Of a stretch of DNA of 64,000 nt, positions 46,440 through 57,119 are shown piece after piece. The notes under the pieces are model-generated. The model saw nothing but the letters and a program-made list of their open reading frames with translations, ran no database searches and was not told the origin of the DNA. The stretch's first letter is position 1. Every line of letters begins with the position of its first letter. The position numbers and the translations under genes were made by a program. Source of the stretch: Aedes albopictus (taxonomy: Eukaryota; Arthropoda; Insecta; Diptera; Culicidae); assembly GCF_035046485.1 (NCBI RefSeq), contig NC_085138.1, positions 15,007,329 through 15,071,328 of the forward strand, in the 5' to 3' direction.

Positions 46440-49400
46440 TGATTTCACAACTCTTAGAACACACATTCACATCTCTTCAGAAGTTTCTTCAGAGAATCTT
46501 GCAGAAGGATTCAGTGATGCCTTCTGGAGATCCACCTAGGATTCCTCCAGAAAAATCTTCAGGGATGCCTCCATGATGATTTTTTTTTTCTGAAGATCTC
46601 TCAGGAAGATCTCGACAGGAGTACTTTCAAAAATTATTTCAGGAGAATTCAGGGATGCCTACTAGAGTCACATCAGAGATTCATCCAGAAGATCCTTCAG
46701 GAATTCTCACAGGAGGTCCTTTAGAGATTAGTCTAAGAGTACCTTCAGGAATTCCTACAGGAGTTTCTCTAGTATCTAGTCCAGGAGTTTCCTCAGAGAT
46801 TCCTCCAGGAGATCCATCAGAAATTCCTGGAATTTATTCAAGAATCCCTCCTGAAAATCTTTCGGGGATTCCTCTTGGAATTACTTCAGGATACCTCAAG
46901 AAAAATTTGCAGAGATTCTTTCAGGAGTTCTTCAAGGATTGCTCCAGAATTTCCTTCGGTAATCTCTCCAGGAGTTCGCTCAGGTGTTTTCCTAATACTG
47001 CCCCACTCGCATAACAGTCCCATTTGCAAAAAGTAGGAATTGAGAAAACGGCATTTGAAGTTTGAAAACTTGTTTCCATATAAAATTTTGAAAAATCGCC
47101 AAATTTAGAAAAATATTTCGATCATCTCGAAACTTTCACAGATTGCTTTGCACATGAATATATAACTGTAAAAAGTATTACAATCACTACAAAGTTGTTC
47201 AGTTTTGTGTTACGTAACACAAAAATCCATGATGGGACTATCATGCGGGTACTTTTGATATGAGACGCTCATAACTTGGTATTTTTTTCACACATTGACA
47301 GAAAAAAAATCGTTATTTTTATTGTTGTTTTTGGAAGTTCATCAAAAATGATGACTATTCATTACGTTAACTCAAAAGTGTTGAAAAGTCAAATAGGACT
47401 GTTATGCGAGTGGGGGCAGAATAGCTCCAGGAGAATTCAGGGATGCCTCCATGTGCTCATTAGGATTTCATTCAGAAGTTCCCTAAGCTATTTCAACGGG
47501 AGTTCGTTCAGGTATCCTTCTAGAAGTCCCTTTAAATATTCTTTCAGGAGAATTCATAAATGCCACCTGAAGATCCATGAAGTATCTCGTAAGAAGTTTC
47601 TTCAGGAATTCCCTCAGGATGTCTTTAGAAATTAGATAAGGAGTTCCTGCAGGGATTCCTTTTGAAGTACCATTAGAAATTCTTGCAGCAGTTCTTTCCA
47701 GGAGTTCCATCAGAGATTCCTCCAGGAGTTTCAGGGATTCTTGCAGATGCTTCTTCGAAGATTCCTACTGAATTTCTTCAGGGATTCTTACAGAAGTTCC
47801 TTCGGAAATCATTACAGAAATTCCTTCAGAGAATCTTATTCGAAGATCCAAGAATACCGCCTAGAGAACTCAGGGATTACCCCAGCAGTTTATACAGCGA
47901 TTCTTTCCAAGATTTCTTCATGATATCCTTAAGGGATTGTTCGAGAAGTTCTTCGAGGGATCACTCCTGGGGTTCTTTCAAATTGAAGATTGAGATTGAG
48001 ATTTTTTTTCGGGAAGACTCACGGATGCTTTCAGGAGTTACATCAGAGATTTCTCCAGCAGCTTATTCAGGAATTCCTACAGGAGTTCCTTCAGGGAATC
48101 TTGTAGGAGTTCCTTCAATAATTGCCTTAGGATTATAATCAGTCATATCTCCAAGATATTCTGAGTGATCTTTCATGGAGTTTCTACAAAAAAATCTTCA
48201 AGAATTTCCTTCTAAAATTCTTTAGAGAATACATCCTGCAAATCCTTCCCCCTACCCAGAAAGATCAGCTGAAAATCCTTCGAGGATTCCGCCTGGAAAT
48301 CCTGTGGATATTACTACCGGAATTCCTTCGAGAATTTCCCTGGAATCCCTTCAGGGATTTCTCCTGTAATTTCTTCGGGAATTCCTCCTAGACTTCCTTC
48401 AGGGGTTCCCCAGGAATTCCTTCGAGGATTCCTCCTAGCTTTTTCCTGTAATTCTTTCGGGGATCCCTCTTGGAACTCCTCCGGAGATTCTTCCTAGATT
48501 TTCTTTCAGGGTTTCCTCCTTGACTTCCTTCGAGGATTCCTCCTGGAATTCTTTCGGGGATTCCTACTAATTTTCCGTCAAATTTCTTTGGTGGTTCCTC
48601 TTAGAATTCTTTCGGAGAATCCACCAGGACTGCTCATGGAATTCCCCCAGGGATTTCTCCTGCATTCCATTTAAGGATTCCTCTTGGGTTACCTTAGGGC
48701 ATTCCTCCTAGAATTCATTCAGCAATGTCTTCTGGAATTCCTTTGGGGATTCGTTTTGGAATTTCTTCGGGTATTCCTCCATATGATGAATGTATGAGGG
48801 GGTAGCGGGTATGAATCAACCTTCATAGATTCCTCCTGAAATTCTTTCAGGACTTTCTCCTGATATTTTAACGTAGATTTCTCGTGAAATATTTCCGGGG
48901 TTTCCTCCTGGAATTACTTTGATCATTGCTCTTAGAATTTCTTCGGAGATTCTTCCTGGATTTGTTTCAGTGATTCCTCATGGAATTCCTTCGGGAGTCC
49001 TTCTGCAATTCCTTTGCTATTTCTTTCTGGAATTGTTTCAGTGACTTCTCCTAGAATTCCTTCAGGGATTCATCCTGGAATTCATTGGGAGATTTTTTCT
49101 GGACTTCCTATGGGAATTCCTCTTAATAATCCTTCGAGTATTCCGCTTGGAAATCCTTCGAAGATTTCTTCCAGTTTTCCTTTATGGGTTCCCTCACGGG
49201 ATTACTGCAGAGATATCTCCTTTCATTTCTTCGGGAATTTCTCCAGGAATTCTTCCAGGAATCCTGTCGCATATTCCTGCTGGACCTCCTTCAGGGATTT
49301 CTCTTAGACTTCCTTCGGGGATTCCTCCTGGAATTAATTCGAAGATTCCTTCTTAAATTCCTTCGGGGATTCCTTCTAGAGTTCCTTCGGGGATTTCTCC

Positions 49401-51508
49401 TGAAATTTCTTTGAGGATTCTTCCTGAAATTCCTACGGAAATTCCTCTTCGATTTCCTTTCGGAGATATCTCCTGGAATTTTTTCGGGGTTTCCTCTTGG
49501 AATTCCTGCGGGAACTCCTCCTAGAATTATTTCAGGGGTTTCTCATGTAATTCCTACGAGGATCCCACCTGGATATTTTTCGATTTATTTTGAATAATAT
49601 CCGAAATATTTTGAAAATTTCTTCTCGAATTCCTTAAAAAATAAAAATCTGAAATTTCTTTGGGGATTCCTCCTGGACTTCCTTCATCAAATCCTCCTGA
49701 GATTTTTTTCGTGAATTCCTCCTGGAATTCCTTCGAATATTCGTGATTCCTCTTAGATTTCCTTCAGAGATTCTGCCTTTCATTCATTCAAAAAATCCTC
49801 ATGGAATCACTCATCCTGGAGTTCCTTCGGGATTTACTGCTTGAACTTCTTCAGTGATTTCTAGAATTCCTTTGTGAATTTCTCCTGGTATTCTAAGATT
49901 CTTTCTAGAGTTCCTTCGAGGATTCCTTTTTAAATTTCTTTGAAGATTCCTCTTCCACTTCCTATGGGGATTCGTCTTATTACTTCTTCGGGGTTTCCTT
50001 TTTGGAAGAATCCGCTTGTAATTCCTTCGGAGATTCCTCCCGGAGTTCCTTTTGAGGTGACCTTTGGGATTCCTACAGGGATTTCTCTTGTAATTTCTTC
50101 GGGAATTCTTTCTAGACTTCTTTCGCAGATACCTCCTAAAATTCATTCGGGGATTTCTCCTGGATCGGGGATTACTCCTGGAATTCCTTTGGTGATTAAT
50201 CTTTTCTGGAATTCCTTCGGTGATTCATCCTAGAATTCTTTTGAAAATATCTCCTGGAATTCTGTCGGGGATTTCTCTTGGAATTCCTTCGGGGATTCCT
50301 CCTAGAGTAATTTCTGGGATTCCTTTTAGAATTCCTTCGGGGGTTTCTTTTGAGCGGTTCTTCCTTCAAGGATTCTTCCTTCGTAGATTCCTCCTGATAT
50401 TTTGTCGGGGATTCCTTCTGGATTTCCTTCGGGATTCCATCTTGAAATTTCTAAGGTGATTCCTATTCGAATTTCTACACAGATTCCTTCTAGAATTCCT
50501 TCGGGGGTCCCTCACGGAATTCCTCCAGGAATTCGTCTTATAATTCCTCCGGGGATTCTTCCTAGAATTCCTTCGGAGTTTCCTGCTGGAATACCTCATG
50601 GGATTCCTCCTGAAATTCCTCCAAGGATTCCTCATGGAATTCTTCGGAAATTCCTCCTAGTATTCTCTCTGGGATTTCTGCTGGAATTCCTTCAGAGATT
50701 CCTTCTCAATATTTTTCGTTGATTCCTCCTTGAAATCCTTTGAAGATTCTTTCTCGATATTCTTCAGAATTTTCCGCTAGAATTCCGTCGGGGATTGCTC
50801 CTGGAATTCCTTTGGAAATTCCTTCTAGAATTCCTTCGGGGGTCCCTCACGGAATTCCTCCGGGGGTTTCGCTTAGAATTCCTCCAGGGTTTCGTCTTAG
50901 AATTCCTCCGGGGATTCTTTCTAGAATTCCTTCGGAGTTTCCTGCTGGAATACCTCATGGGATTCCTCATGGGATTCCTCCTGAAATTCCTCCAAGGATT
51001 CCTCATGGAATTTTTTCGGAAATTCCTCCTAGTATTCTCTCTGGGATTTCTGTGGAATTCCTTCAGAGATTCCTTCTCAATACGAAAACGTTGATTCCTC
51101 CTTGAAATCCTTTGGAGATTCCTTCTCGAAATTCTTCAGAATTTTCCGCTAGAATTCCGTCGGGGATTGCTCCTGGAATTCCTTTGGAAATTCCTGCAGT
51201 AGTTCCCTTGGGGTTCCTGCTTGAATTCATTTGGGGAAGGAATCCTCCTGGAATTTCTTTCGAAGATTCGTCCTGGATTTTTTTTTTGCGGAAATTTCTC
51301 GAAAACTTTAATTTCTTCAGAATTTTCTGCAGAGATCTCTAAAAGAGAATCTTCAACCGCCAGAGATTCCTGCAGAAGTTTATGCAGGGTTTCATACAGC
51401 AGTTCTTGCAGAGATTAGTCCAGAATTTTCCTCTTGGATTTCTTCATGAGTTTCTTTCAGGCTCCTAGGATTCCTTCTGAGATTCCTCCCTGAAATCATT
51501 CGAGGATT
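46440..51508. repeat. Tandem repeat block inside the giant element (GGAATTCCTTCGGGGATTCC type)
   Basis: The 24-bp-scale unit has core words GGAATTCCTTCGGGGATTCC and TCCT, less degraded at 48.3-51.2 kb than at 46.4-48.2 kb. A higher-order period of about 360-370 bp is visible: TCCTGCTGGAATACCTCATG occurs at 50581 and 50940, and CGTTGATTCCTCCTTGAAAT at 50718 and 51089. A MITE splits the block at 46998-47419. Frames with repeating I-P-S-G or R-R-N motifs are repeat translations, not genes. Confidence 0.88.
46994..47423. mobile_element. MITE with CTGCCCCACTCGCATAACAG termini
   Basis: Left end CTGCCCCACTCGCATAACAG at 46998 and right end the complement of CTGCCCCCACTCGCATAACA ending at 47419 (422 bp). 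AATA flanks both ends (46994-46997, 47420-47423), either a 4-bp duplication or a TA duplication by chance extended. It is inserted in the satellite within the giant element and is therefore younger than that array. Confidence 0.82.
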
Positions 51509-51646
51509 CCTTAGTGTAAATAGTGTGACTTTATTATCAAATTTGATAGCTTCTGAAGACTCTGAGAAACCAAAACAAAAAACTGTAGCAAAATCAATAT
51601 TTCATTGCCCTTTATTTGCAATGGAGTAACGTTCATTACACTAAGG
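51509..51646. mobile_element. Small MITE-like element (CCTTAGTGTAA termini)
   Basis: CCTTAGTGTAA at 51509 and its exact complement TTACACTAAGG ending at 51646 bound 138 bp. No clear target duplication, so the call rests on the 11-bp inverted repeat. Confidence 0.5.
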
Positions 51647-52144
51647 ATACCGCTAATGTCTCAATATTCCTTTCCAATTATGAATATTTGTTAACCCTAA
51701 TCTCGAAACACCCGCGAGTACTTCGGCTTCCCAAACTAATATAGTATTAAGGCAGTTAAAAATATGAAAAATGTAAACAACGTGAAAACAAAAATGTGTA
51801 ATCATTTCGGCTCATTTATGCCCATCCCAACAAACATTTAAGCTGTACAGAAATGGAAGAAAAATAACTCTTGAGCAAACTTTAGTTAAAGAAACTGTCA
51901 TTCAACTAGTTCTGTTTCTTGGGATGGGGCGTCCAAGCCTTCCAAATAAACGAATAAGTAAAAAAAAAAATCGCAATAGGTCTAATTACGCAGTGACGAA
52001 CCCGAACAGAAATAAAAAAGTTATTCATTTTAACGTAATAGTTTATGTCATCAATGGTCATAAAAAAGCTCAGACTAAAAATTCAAGAGCGTAATGACAA
52101 CTTTTTCGCTTTGCCAATATTTAAATTATAGTCAAATTTTGGTC
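51647..52144. other. Right internal part of the giant element
   Basis: AT-rich sequence without tandem structure. At 51821-51929 CCCATCCCAACAAAC and the complement of CCCATCCCAAGAAAC bound a possible 109-bp MITE. No open frame is worth reporting. Confidence 0.4.
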
Positions 52145-52281
52145 ACGCCGATTCACGCCGCCGCCGCCGCCGCCGAGAGCTGCCACCGGCGTGACGCCGA
52201 TGACGCCGCCGCCGCCGGTCAAAAATGGCCCTCACGCCGCCGCCGAGCAAAATATAGTCGGCGCACAGGTCTAGGTGGGTG

Positions 52282-53069
52282 TCGTATTCCTATACCTAGG
52301 TGTTAGGTGTAGGTTACGACGACGCACGGATGCTCCGTTTTTGGTGGAGAAATGGGATTAAAGATTGATTTATGTCGTGTTTTTGCCGCCTTGTGTGCGC
52401 ACCTCTCAGGAATCCATGGCTGGCGAACATGACTGGGAAGTATTTGGATTTGATGGGGGAGAGGTATTTCACGTGCTAGGCGTGAAATTCGTAATGGTAT
52501 TGTAGTGAAGCAAAGAGGTGGGAAGGTACAAATTCGTAGGTGGATCGTGAATTGGCTGATTTATTGGGTGAGACAGAAAACGCATTAATTCGTTTGAACT
52601 GATTTTGCCTCAATAAAATGAGCAGTTTTTAATAATTCAACGTTGTTTAAATCAAAAGCCATTACAAAACAAAAACAAGGCTGATTCAAGGCCAGTTCAA
52701 AACCAAAACGTAACTTAACGGGAACAACTTAAATTCCAATTCCAATTATGTAAACTTAACTGATAGTAGCTCTAGTAACATTTTTAATCAGATAGAGTAG
52801 AAGATGTTCTTAGAACCGTCATAAAACCAAAATAGAATGTGTTAGGTTTTATGACGGTTCTCAAAATGTCTACAGGACTAATTGGTTATCAAAATGATAC
52901 TTGGGAGGATAAGGTCGATCTTGAGCAATTTTTTTTTAATTCAACTGAAAGTCTGTGTCAAACTCTTTTAAGTCCAATTTATGACCCAACCAGTAGAAAA
53001 CCACTCCAAAATAAATTCAAGATTGATTCAAAATCAATCTTAATCCGAGAAAATAAGAGTCCAATACCC
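52282..53069. other. Complex noncoding DNA with a MITE family A copy
   Basis: Continues the sequence interrupted by the giant element (right flank GTCGTATTCC). The only recognisable feature is the MITE at 52771-52905. Confidence 0.4.
52771..52905. mobile_element. MITE family A copy
   Basis: CTAGTAACATTTTTAATCAG at the left and AAAATGATACTTGGG at the right, with ACCGTCATAAAACCAAAATA and its complement in the core. Confidence 0.78.
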
Positions 53070-53545
53070 GTTGAACCCCGTGGAGTTCCCCTGAACCACC
53101 CGAAACACCTTAAAACGCCTCAAAACGTGTCGGATCTACGCCCGCTCCTACTGAAAACTTCCAAAAGCTCCTCTGAAGCGCTGTAAAAGTCCCTACAAAC
53201 TCTTTGAAACTTCCTGAAACGCCATGTAGCGTCTCTGATACTCCCTTGAAGATCACCTGGAAGCCTGGCGAATCTCTCTCTCTCTCCTCAAAGTCCCCCA
53301 GGAACCATCTGAAACACCCGGGAACACATTGAGACGCCTTCAAAACTCCTTTGAATCGCATCTGAAAGCCTAGAAACCCCCTGAAGCTCAGCTGAAAGCC
53401 TTGAAGTCTCTCAAAACCCTTTGGAAATCCCTTGAAACGACTTGAAACGATTTGAAACGTCATGAAATGCCATGAAACGTTTCTGAAACTTCACTGAAGC
53501 TCTCCTAAAAGCCTCAACAGCGACTATACGGCTAAACGAATTTCT
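53070..53545. repeat. Decayed repeat (CTGAAACGCCTTGAAA type)
   Basis: Words CTGAAACACC, CTTGAAACGA and CTGAAAGCCT recur at roughly 14-30-base spacing. It directly precedes the 23-bp satellite. Confidence 0.65.
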
Positions 53546-55690
53546 TGAGGAATTCTATATGAATTCCTGGAGGAATTTTACAACAACTCCTTGAGGAATT
53601 CCACACGAATTCCTTGAGAAATTCTACACGAACTCCTGAATGAATTCAGCATGAACTTCTGGACGAATTCTGCACGAAATCCTTGAGGAATTCTGCACGA
53701 ATTCCTGGAGGAATTTTGCACGAATTCCTGGAGGAATTCTGCACGAATTCCTGGAGGAATTCTGCACGAATTCCTGGAGGAATTCTGCACGAATTCCTGG
53801 AGGAATTCTGCACGAATTCCTGGAGGAATTCTGCACGAATTCCTGGAGGAATTCTGCACGAATTCCTGGAGGAATTCTGCACGAATTCCTGGAGGAATTC
53901 TGCACGAATTCCTGGAGGAATTCTGCACGAATTCCTGGAGGAATTCTGCACGAATTCCTGGAGGAATTCTGCACGAATTCCTGGAGGAATTCTGCACGAA
54001 TTCCTGGAGGAATTCTGCACGAATTCCTGGAGGAATTCTGCACGAATTCCTGGAGGAATTCTGCACGAATTCCTGGAGGAATTCTGCACGAATTCCTGGA
54101 GGAATTCTGCACGAATTCCTGGAGGAATTCTGCACGAATTCCTGGAGGAATTCTGCACGAATTCCTGGAGGAATTCTGCACGAATTCCTGGAGGAATTCT
54201 GCACGAATTCCTGGAGGAGTTCTGCACGAATTCCTGGAGGAGTTCTGCACGAATTCCTGGAGGAGTTCTGCACGAATTCCTGGAGGAATTCTGCACGAAT
54301 TCCTGGAGGAATTCTGCACGAATTCCTGGAGGAATTCTGCACGAATTCCTGGAGGAATTCTGCACGAATTCCTGGAGGAATTCTGCACGAATTCCTGGAG
54401 GAATTCTGCACGAATTCCTGGAGGAATTCTGCACGAATTCCTGGAGGAATTCTACACGAATTCCTGGAGGAATTCTACACGAATTCCTGGAGGAATTCTA
54501 CACGAATTCCTGAAGGAATTCTACACGAATTCCTGAAGGAATTCTACACGAATTCCTGGAGGAATTCTACACTAATTCCTGGAGGAATTCTACGCAAATT
54601 CCTGGAGGAATTCTACGCGAATTCCTGGAGGAATTCTACGCGAATTCCTGGAGGAATTCTACGCGAATTCCTGGGGGAATTCTACGCGAATTCCTGAAGG
54701 AATTCTACATGAATTCCTGGAGGAATTCTACATGAATTCCTGGAGGAATTCTATATGAATTCCTGGAGGAATTCTACACGAGCTCCTGGAGGAATTCTAC
54801 ACGAATTCCTGGAGGAATTCCGCACGAATTCCTGGAGGAATTCCTGGAGGAATTCTACACGAGAATTCCCAGAGGAATTGTACAAGAATTCCCAGAGGAA
54901 TTGTACAAGAATTCCCAGAGCAATTGTACAAGAATTCCCAGAGGAATTGTACAAGAATTCCCAGAGGAATTGCACAAGAATTCCTAGAGGAATTGTACAA
55001 GAATTCCCAGAGGAATTGTACAAGAATTCCCGGAGGAATTGTACAAGAATTCCCGGAGGAATTGTACAAGAATTCCCAGAGGAATTCTACAAGAATTCCC
55101 AGAAGAATTTTACAAGAATTTCCAAAGGAATTCTACAAGAATTCCCAGAGGAATTCTACAAGAATTCCCAGAGGAATTCTACAAGAATTCCCAGAGGAAT
55201 TCTACAAGAATTCTCAGAGGAATTCTTCAAGAATTCCCGGAGGAATTCTACAAGAATTCCCGGAGAAATTCCACAAGAATTTCCGGAGGAATTCTACAAA
55301 AATTCCTGGAGGAATTCTACTAGAATTTCCAGAGGAAATATACAAGAATTTCCAGAGGAATTCCACACGCATTTCCAGAGGAATTCTACAAGAATTTCCA
55401 GAGGAGTTCAACTAGAACTTTCAGAGGAATTCTACTAGAATTTCCAGAGGAATTCTACTAGAATTTCTAGAGGAATTGTACAAGAATTTCCAGACGAATT
55501 CTACAAGATTTTTCAGACGAATTCTACTATAAATTCCAAAGGAATCCTACAAGAATTTCCAGATCAATTCTTCAAGGGTTTCCAGATGAATTGCACAAGA
55601 AATTTCAGACAAATTCTACAAGATTTTCCAGACGAATTCTACGAGTATTTCCAAAGAAATCCCACAAGAATTTCTACAAGAATTCCCAGT
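53546..55690 (+). repeat. 23-bp satellite array, orientation 1 (about 90 units)
   Basis: The monomer is GAATTCCTGGAGGAATTC followed by the 5-base spacer TGCAC. It holds two EcoRI sites around an 8-bp inverted repeat with a GG centre. From about 53.70 to 54.46 kb copies are nearly identical. Toward the right the spacer changes to TACAC, then TACAA, and the core to CCCAGAGG then TTCCAGAGG. Because 23 is not a multiple of 3 and the monomer lacks stops in most frames, long frames run across it on both strands, each with a 23-residue periodic peptide; these are not genes. The homogeneous centre with decayed edges is the classical pattern of unequal exchange. Confidence 0.96.
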
Positions 55691-57119
55691 GGATTCCAAT
55701 TGGAATGGAATTGGAATGGAATTGGAATGGAATTGGAATGGAATTGGAATGGAATTGGAATGGAATTGGAATGGAATTGGAATGGAATTGGAATGGAATT
55801 GGAATGGAATTGGAATGGAATTGGAATGGAATTGGAATGGAATTGGAATGGAATTGGAATGGAATTGGAATGGAATTGGAATGGAATTGGAATGGAATTG
55901 GAATGGAATTGGAATGGAATTGGAATGGAATTGGAATGGAATTGGAATGGAATTGGAATGGAATTGGAATGGAATTGGAATGGAATTGGAATGGAATTGG
56001 AATGGAATTGGAATGGAATTGGAATGGAATTGGAATGGAATTGGAATGGAATTGGAATGGAATTGGAATGGAATTGGAATGGAATTGGAATGGAATTGGA
56101 ATGGAATTGGAATGGAATTGGAATGGAATTGGAATGGAATTGGAATGGAATTGGAATGGAATTGGAATGGAATTGGAATGGAATTGGAATGGAATTGGAA
56201 TGGAATTGGAATGGAATTGGAATGGAATTGGAATGGAATTGGAATGGAATTGGAATGGAATTGGAATGGAATTGGAATGGAATTGGAATGGAATTGGAAT
56301 GGAATTGGAATGGAATTGGAATGGAATTGGAATGGAATTGGAATGGAATTGGAATGGAATTGGAATGGAATTGGAATGGAATTGGAATGGAATTGGAATG
56401 GAATTGGAATGGAATTGGAATGGAATTGGAATGGAATTGGAATGGAATTGGAATGGAATTGGAATGGAATTGGAATGGAATTGGAATGGAATTGGAATGG
56501 AATTGGAATGGAATTGGAATGGAATTGGAATTGAATTGGAATGGAATTGGAATGGAATTGGAATGGAATTGGAATGGAATTGGAATGGAATTGGAATGGA
56601 ATTGGAATGGAATTGGAATGGAATTGGAATGGAATTGGAATGGAATTGGAATGGAATTGGAATGGAATTGGAATGGAATTGGAATGGAATTGGAATGGAA
56701 TTGGAATGGAATTGGAATGGAATTGGAATGGAATTGGAATGGAATTGGAATGGAATTGGAATGGAATTGGAATGGAATTGGAATGGAATTGGAATGGAAT
56801 TGGAATGGAATTGGAATGGAATTGGAATGGAATTGGAATGGAATTGGAATGGAATTGGAATGGAATTGGAATGGAATTGGAATGGAATTGGAATGGAATT
56901 GGAATGGAATTGGAATGGAATTGGAATGGAATTGGAATGGAATTGGAATGGAATTGGAATGGAATTGGAATGGAATTGGAATGGAATTGGAATGGAATTG
57001 GAATGGAATTGGAATGGAATTGGAATGGAATTGGAATGGAATTGGAATGGAATTGGAATGGAATTGGAATGGAATTGGAATGGAATTGGAATGGAATTGG
57101 AATGGAATCGGAATGGAAT
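55691..57119 (+). repeat. 11-bp satellite (GGAATGGAATT)n, about 130 copies
   Basis: Uninterrupted GGAATGGAATT units with almost no variants (one GGAATTGAATT near 56526 and a GGAATC near 57106). All six frames are open because no stop can form. Two GGAAT pentamers plus T make the unit closely related to the GGAAT repeat of human satellite II/III, by convergence. It directly abuts the decayed right edge of the 23-bp array. Confidence 0.97.

Larger units (their letters stand above)
46131..52281. mobile_element. Giant non-autonomous hAT-like transposon carrying satellite DNA (6.1 kb)
   Basis: The element is 46139-52273. Its ends, TAGACCTGTGCGCCG and the exact complement CGGCGCACAGGTCTA, form a perfect 15-bp inverted repeat. 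GGTGGGTG flanks both sides (46131-46138 and 52274-52281), an 8-bp target duplication as in hAT elements. Both subterminal regions (46139-46270 and 52145-52260) are GC-rich and carry several ACGCCG words, all in plus orientation, reminiscent of transposase-binding subterminal repeats. Inside are about 5 kb of tandem repeats and three smaller MITE-like insertions. No transposase is encoded. An alternative is two separate elements whose outer ends happen to match; the target duplication argues against it. Confidence 0.8.

Noticed and set aside
49014..51342. Frames with repeated IPSGIPPGI or RRNSRRN peptides
   Set aside because: Translation of the 24-bp repeat in both directions; not a proline-rich or arginine-rich protein gene.
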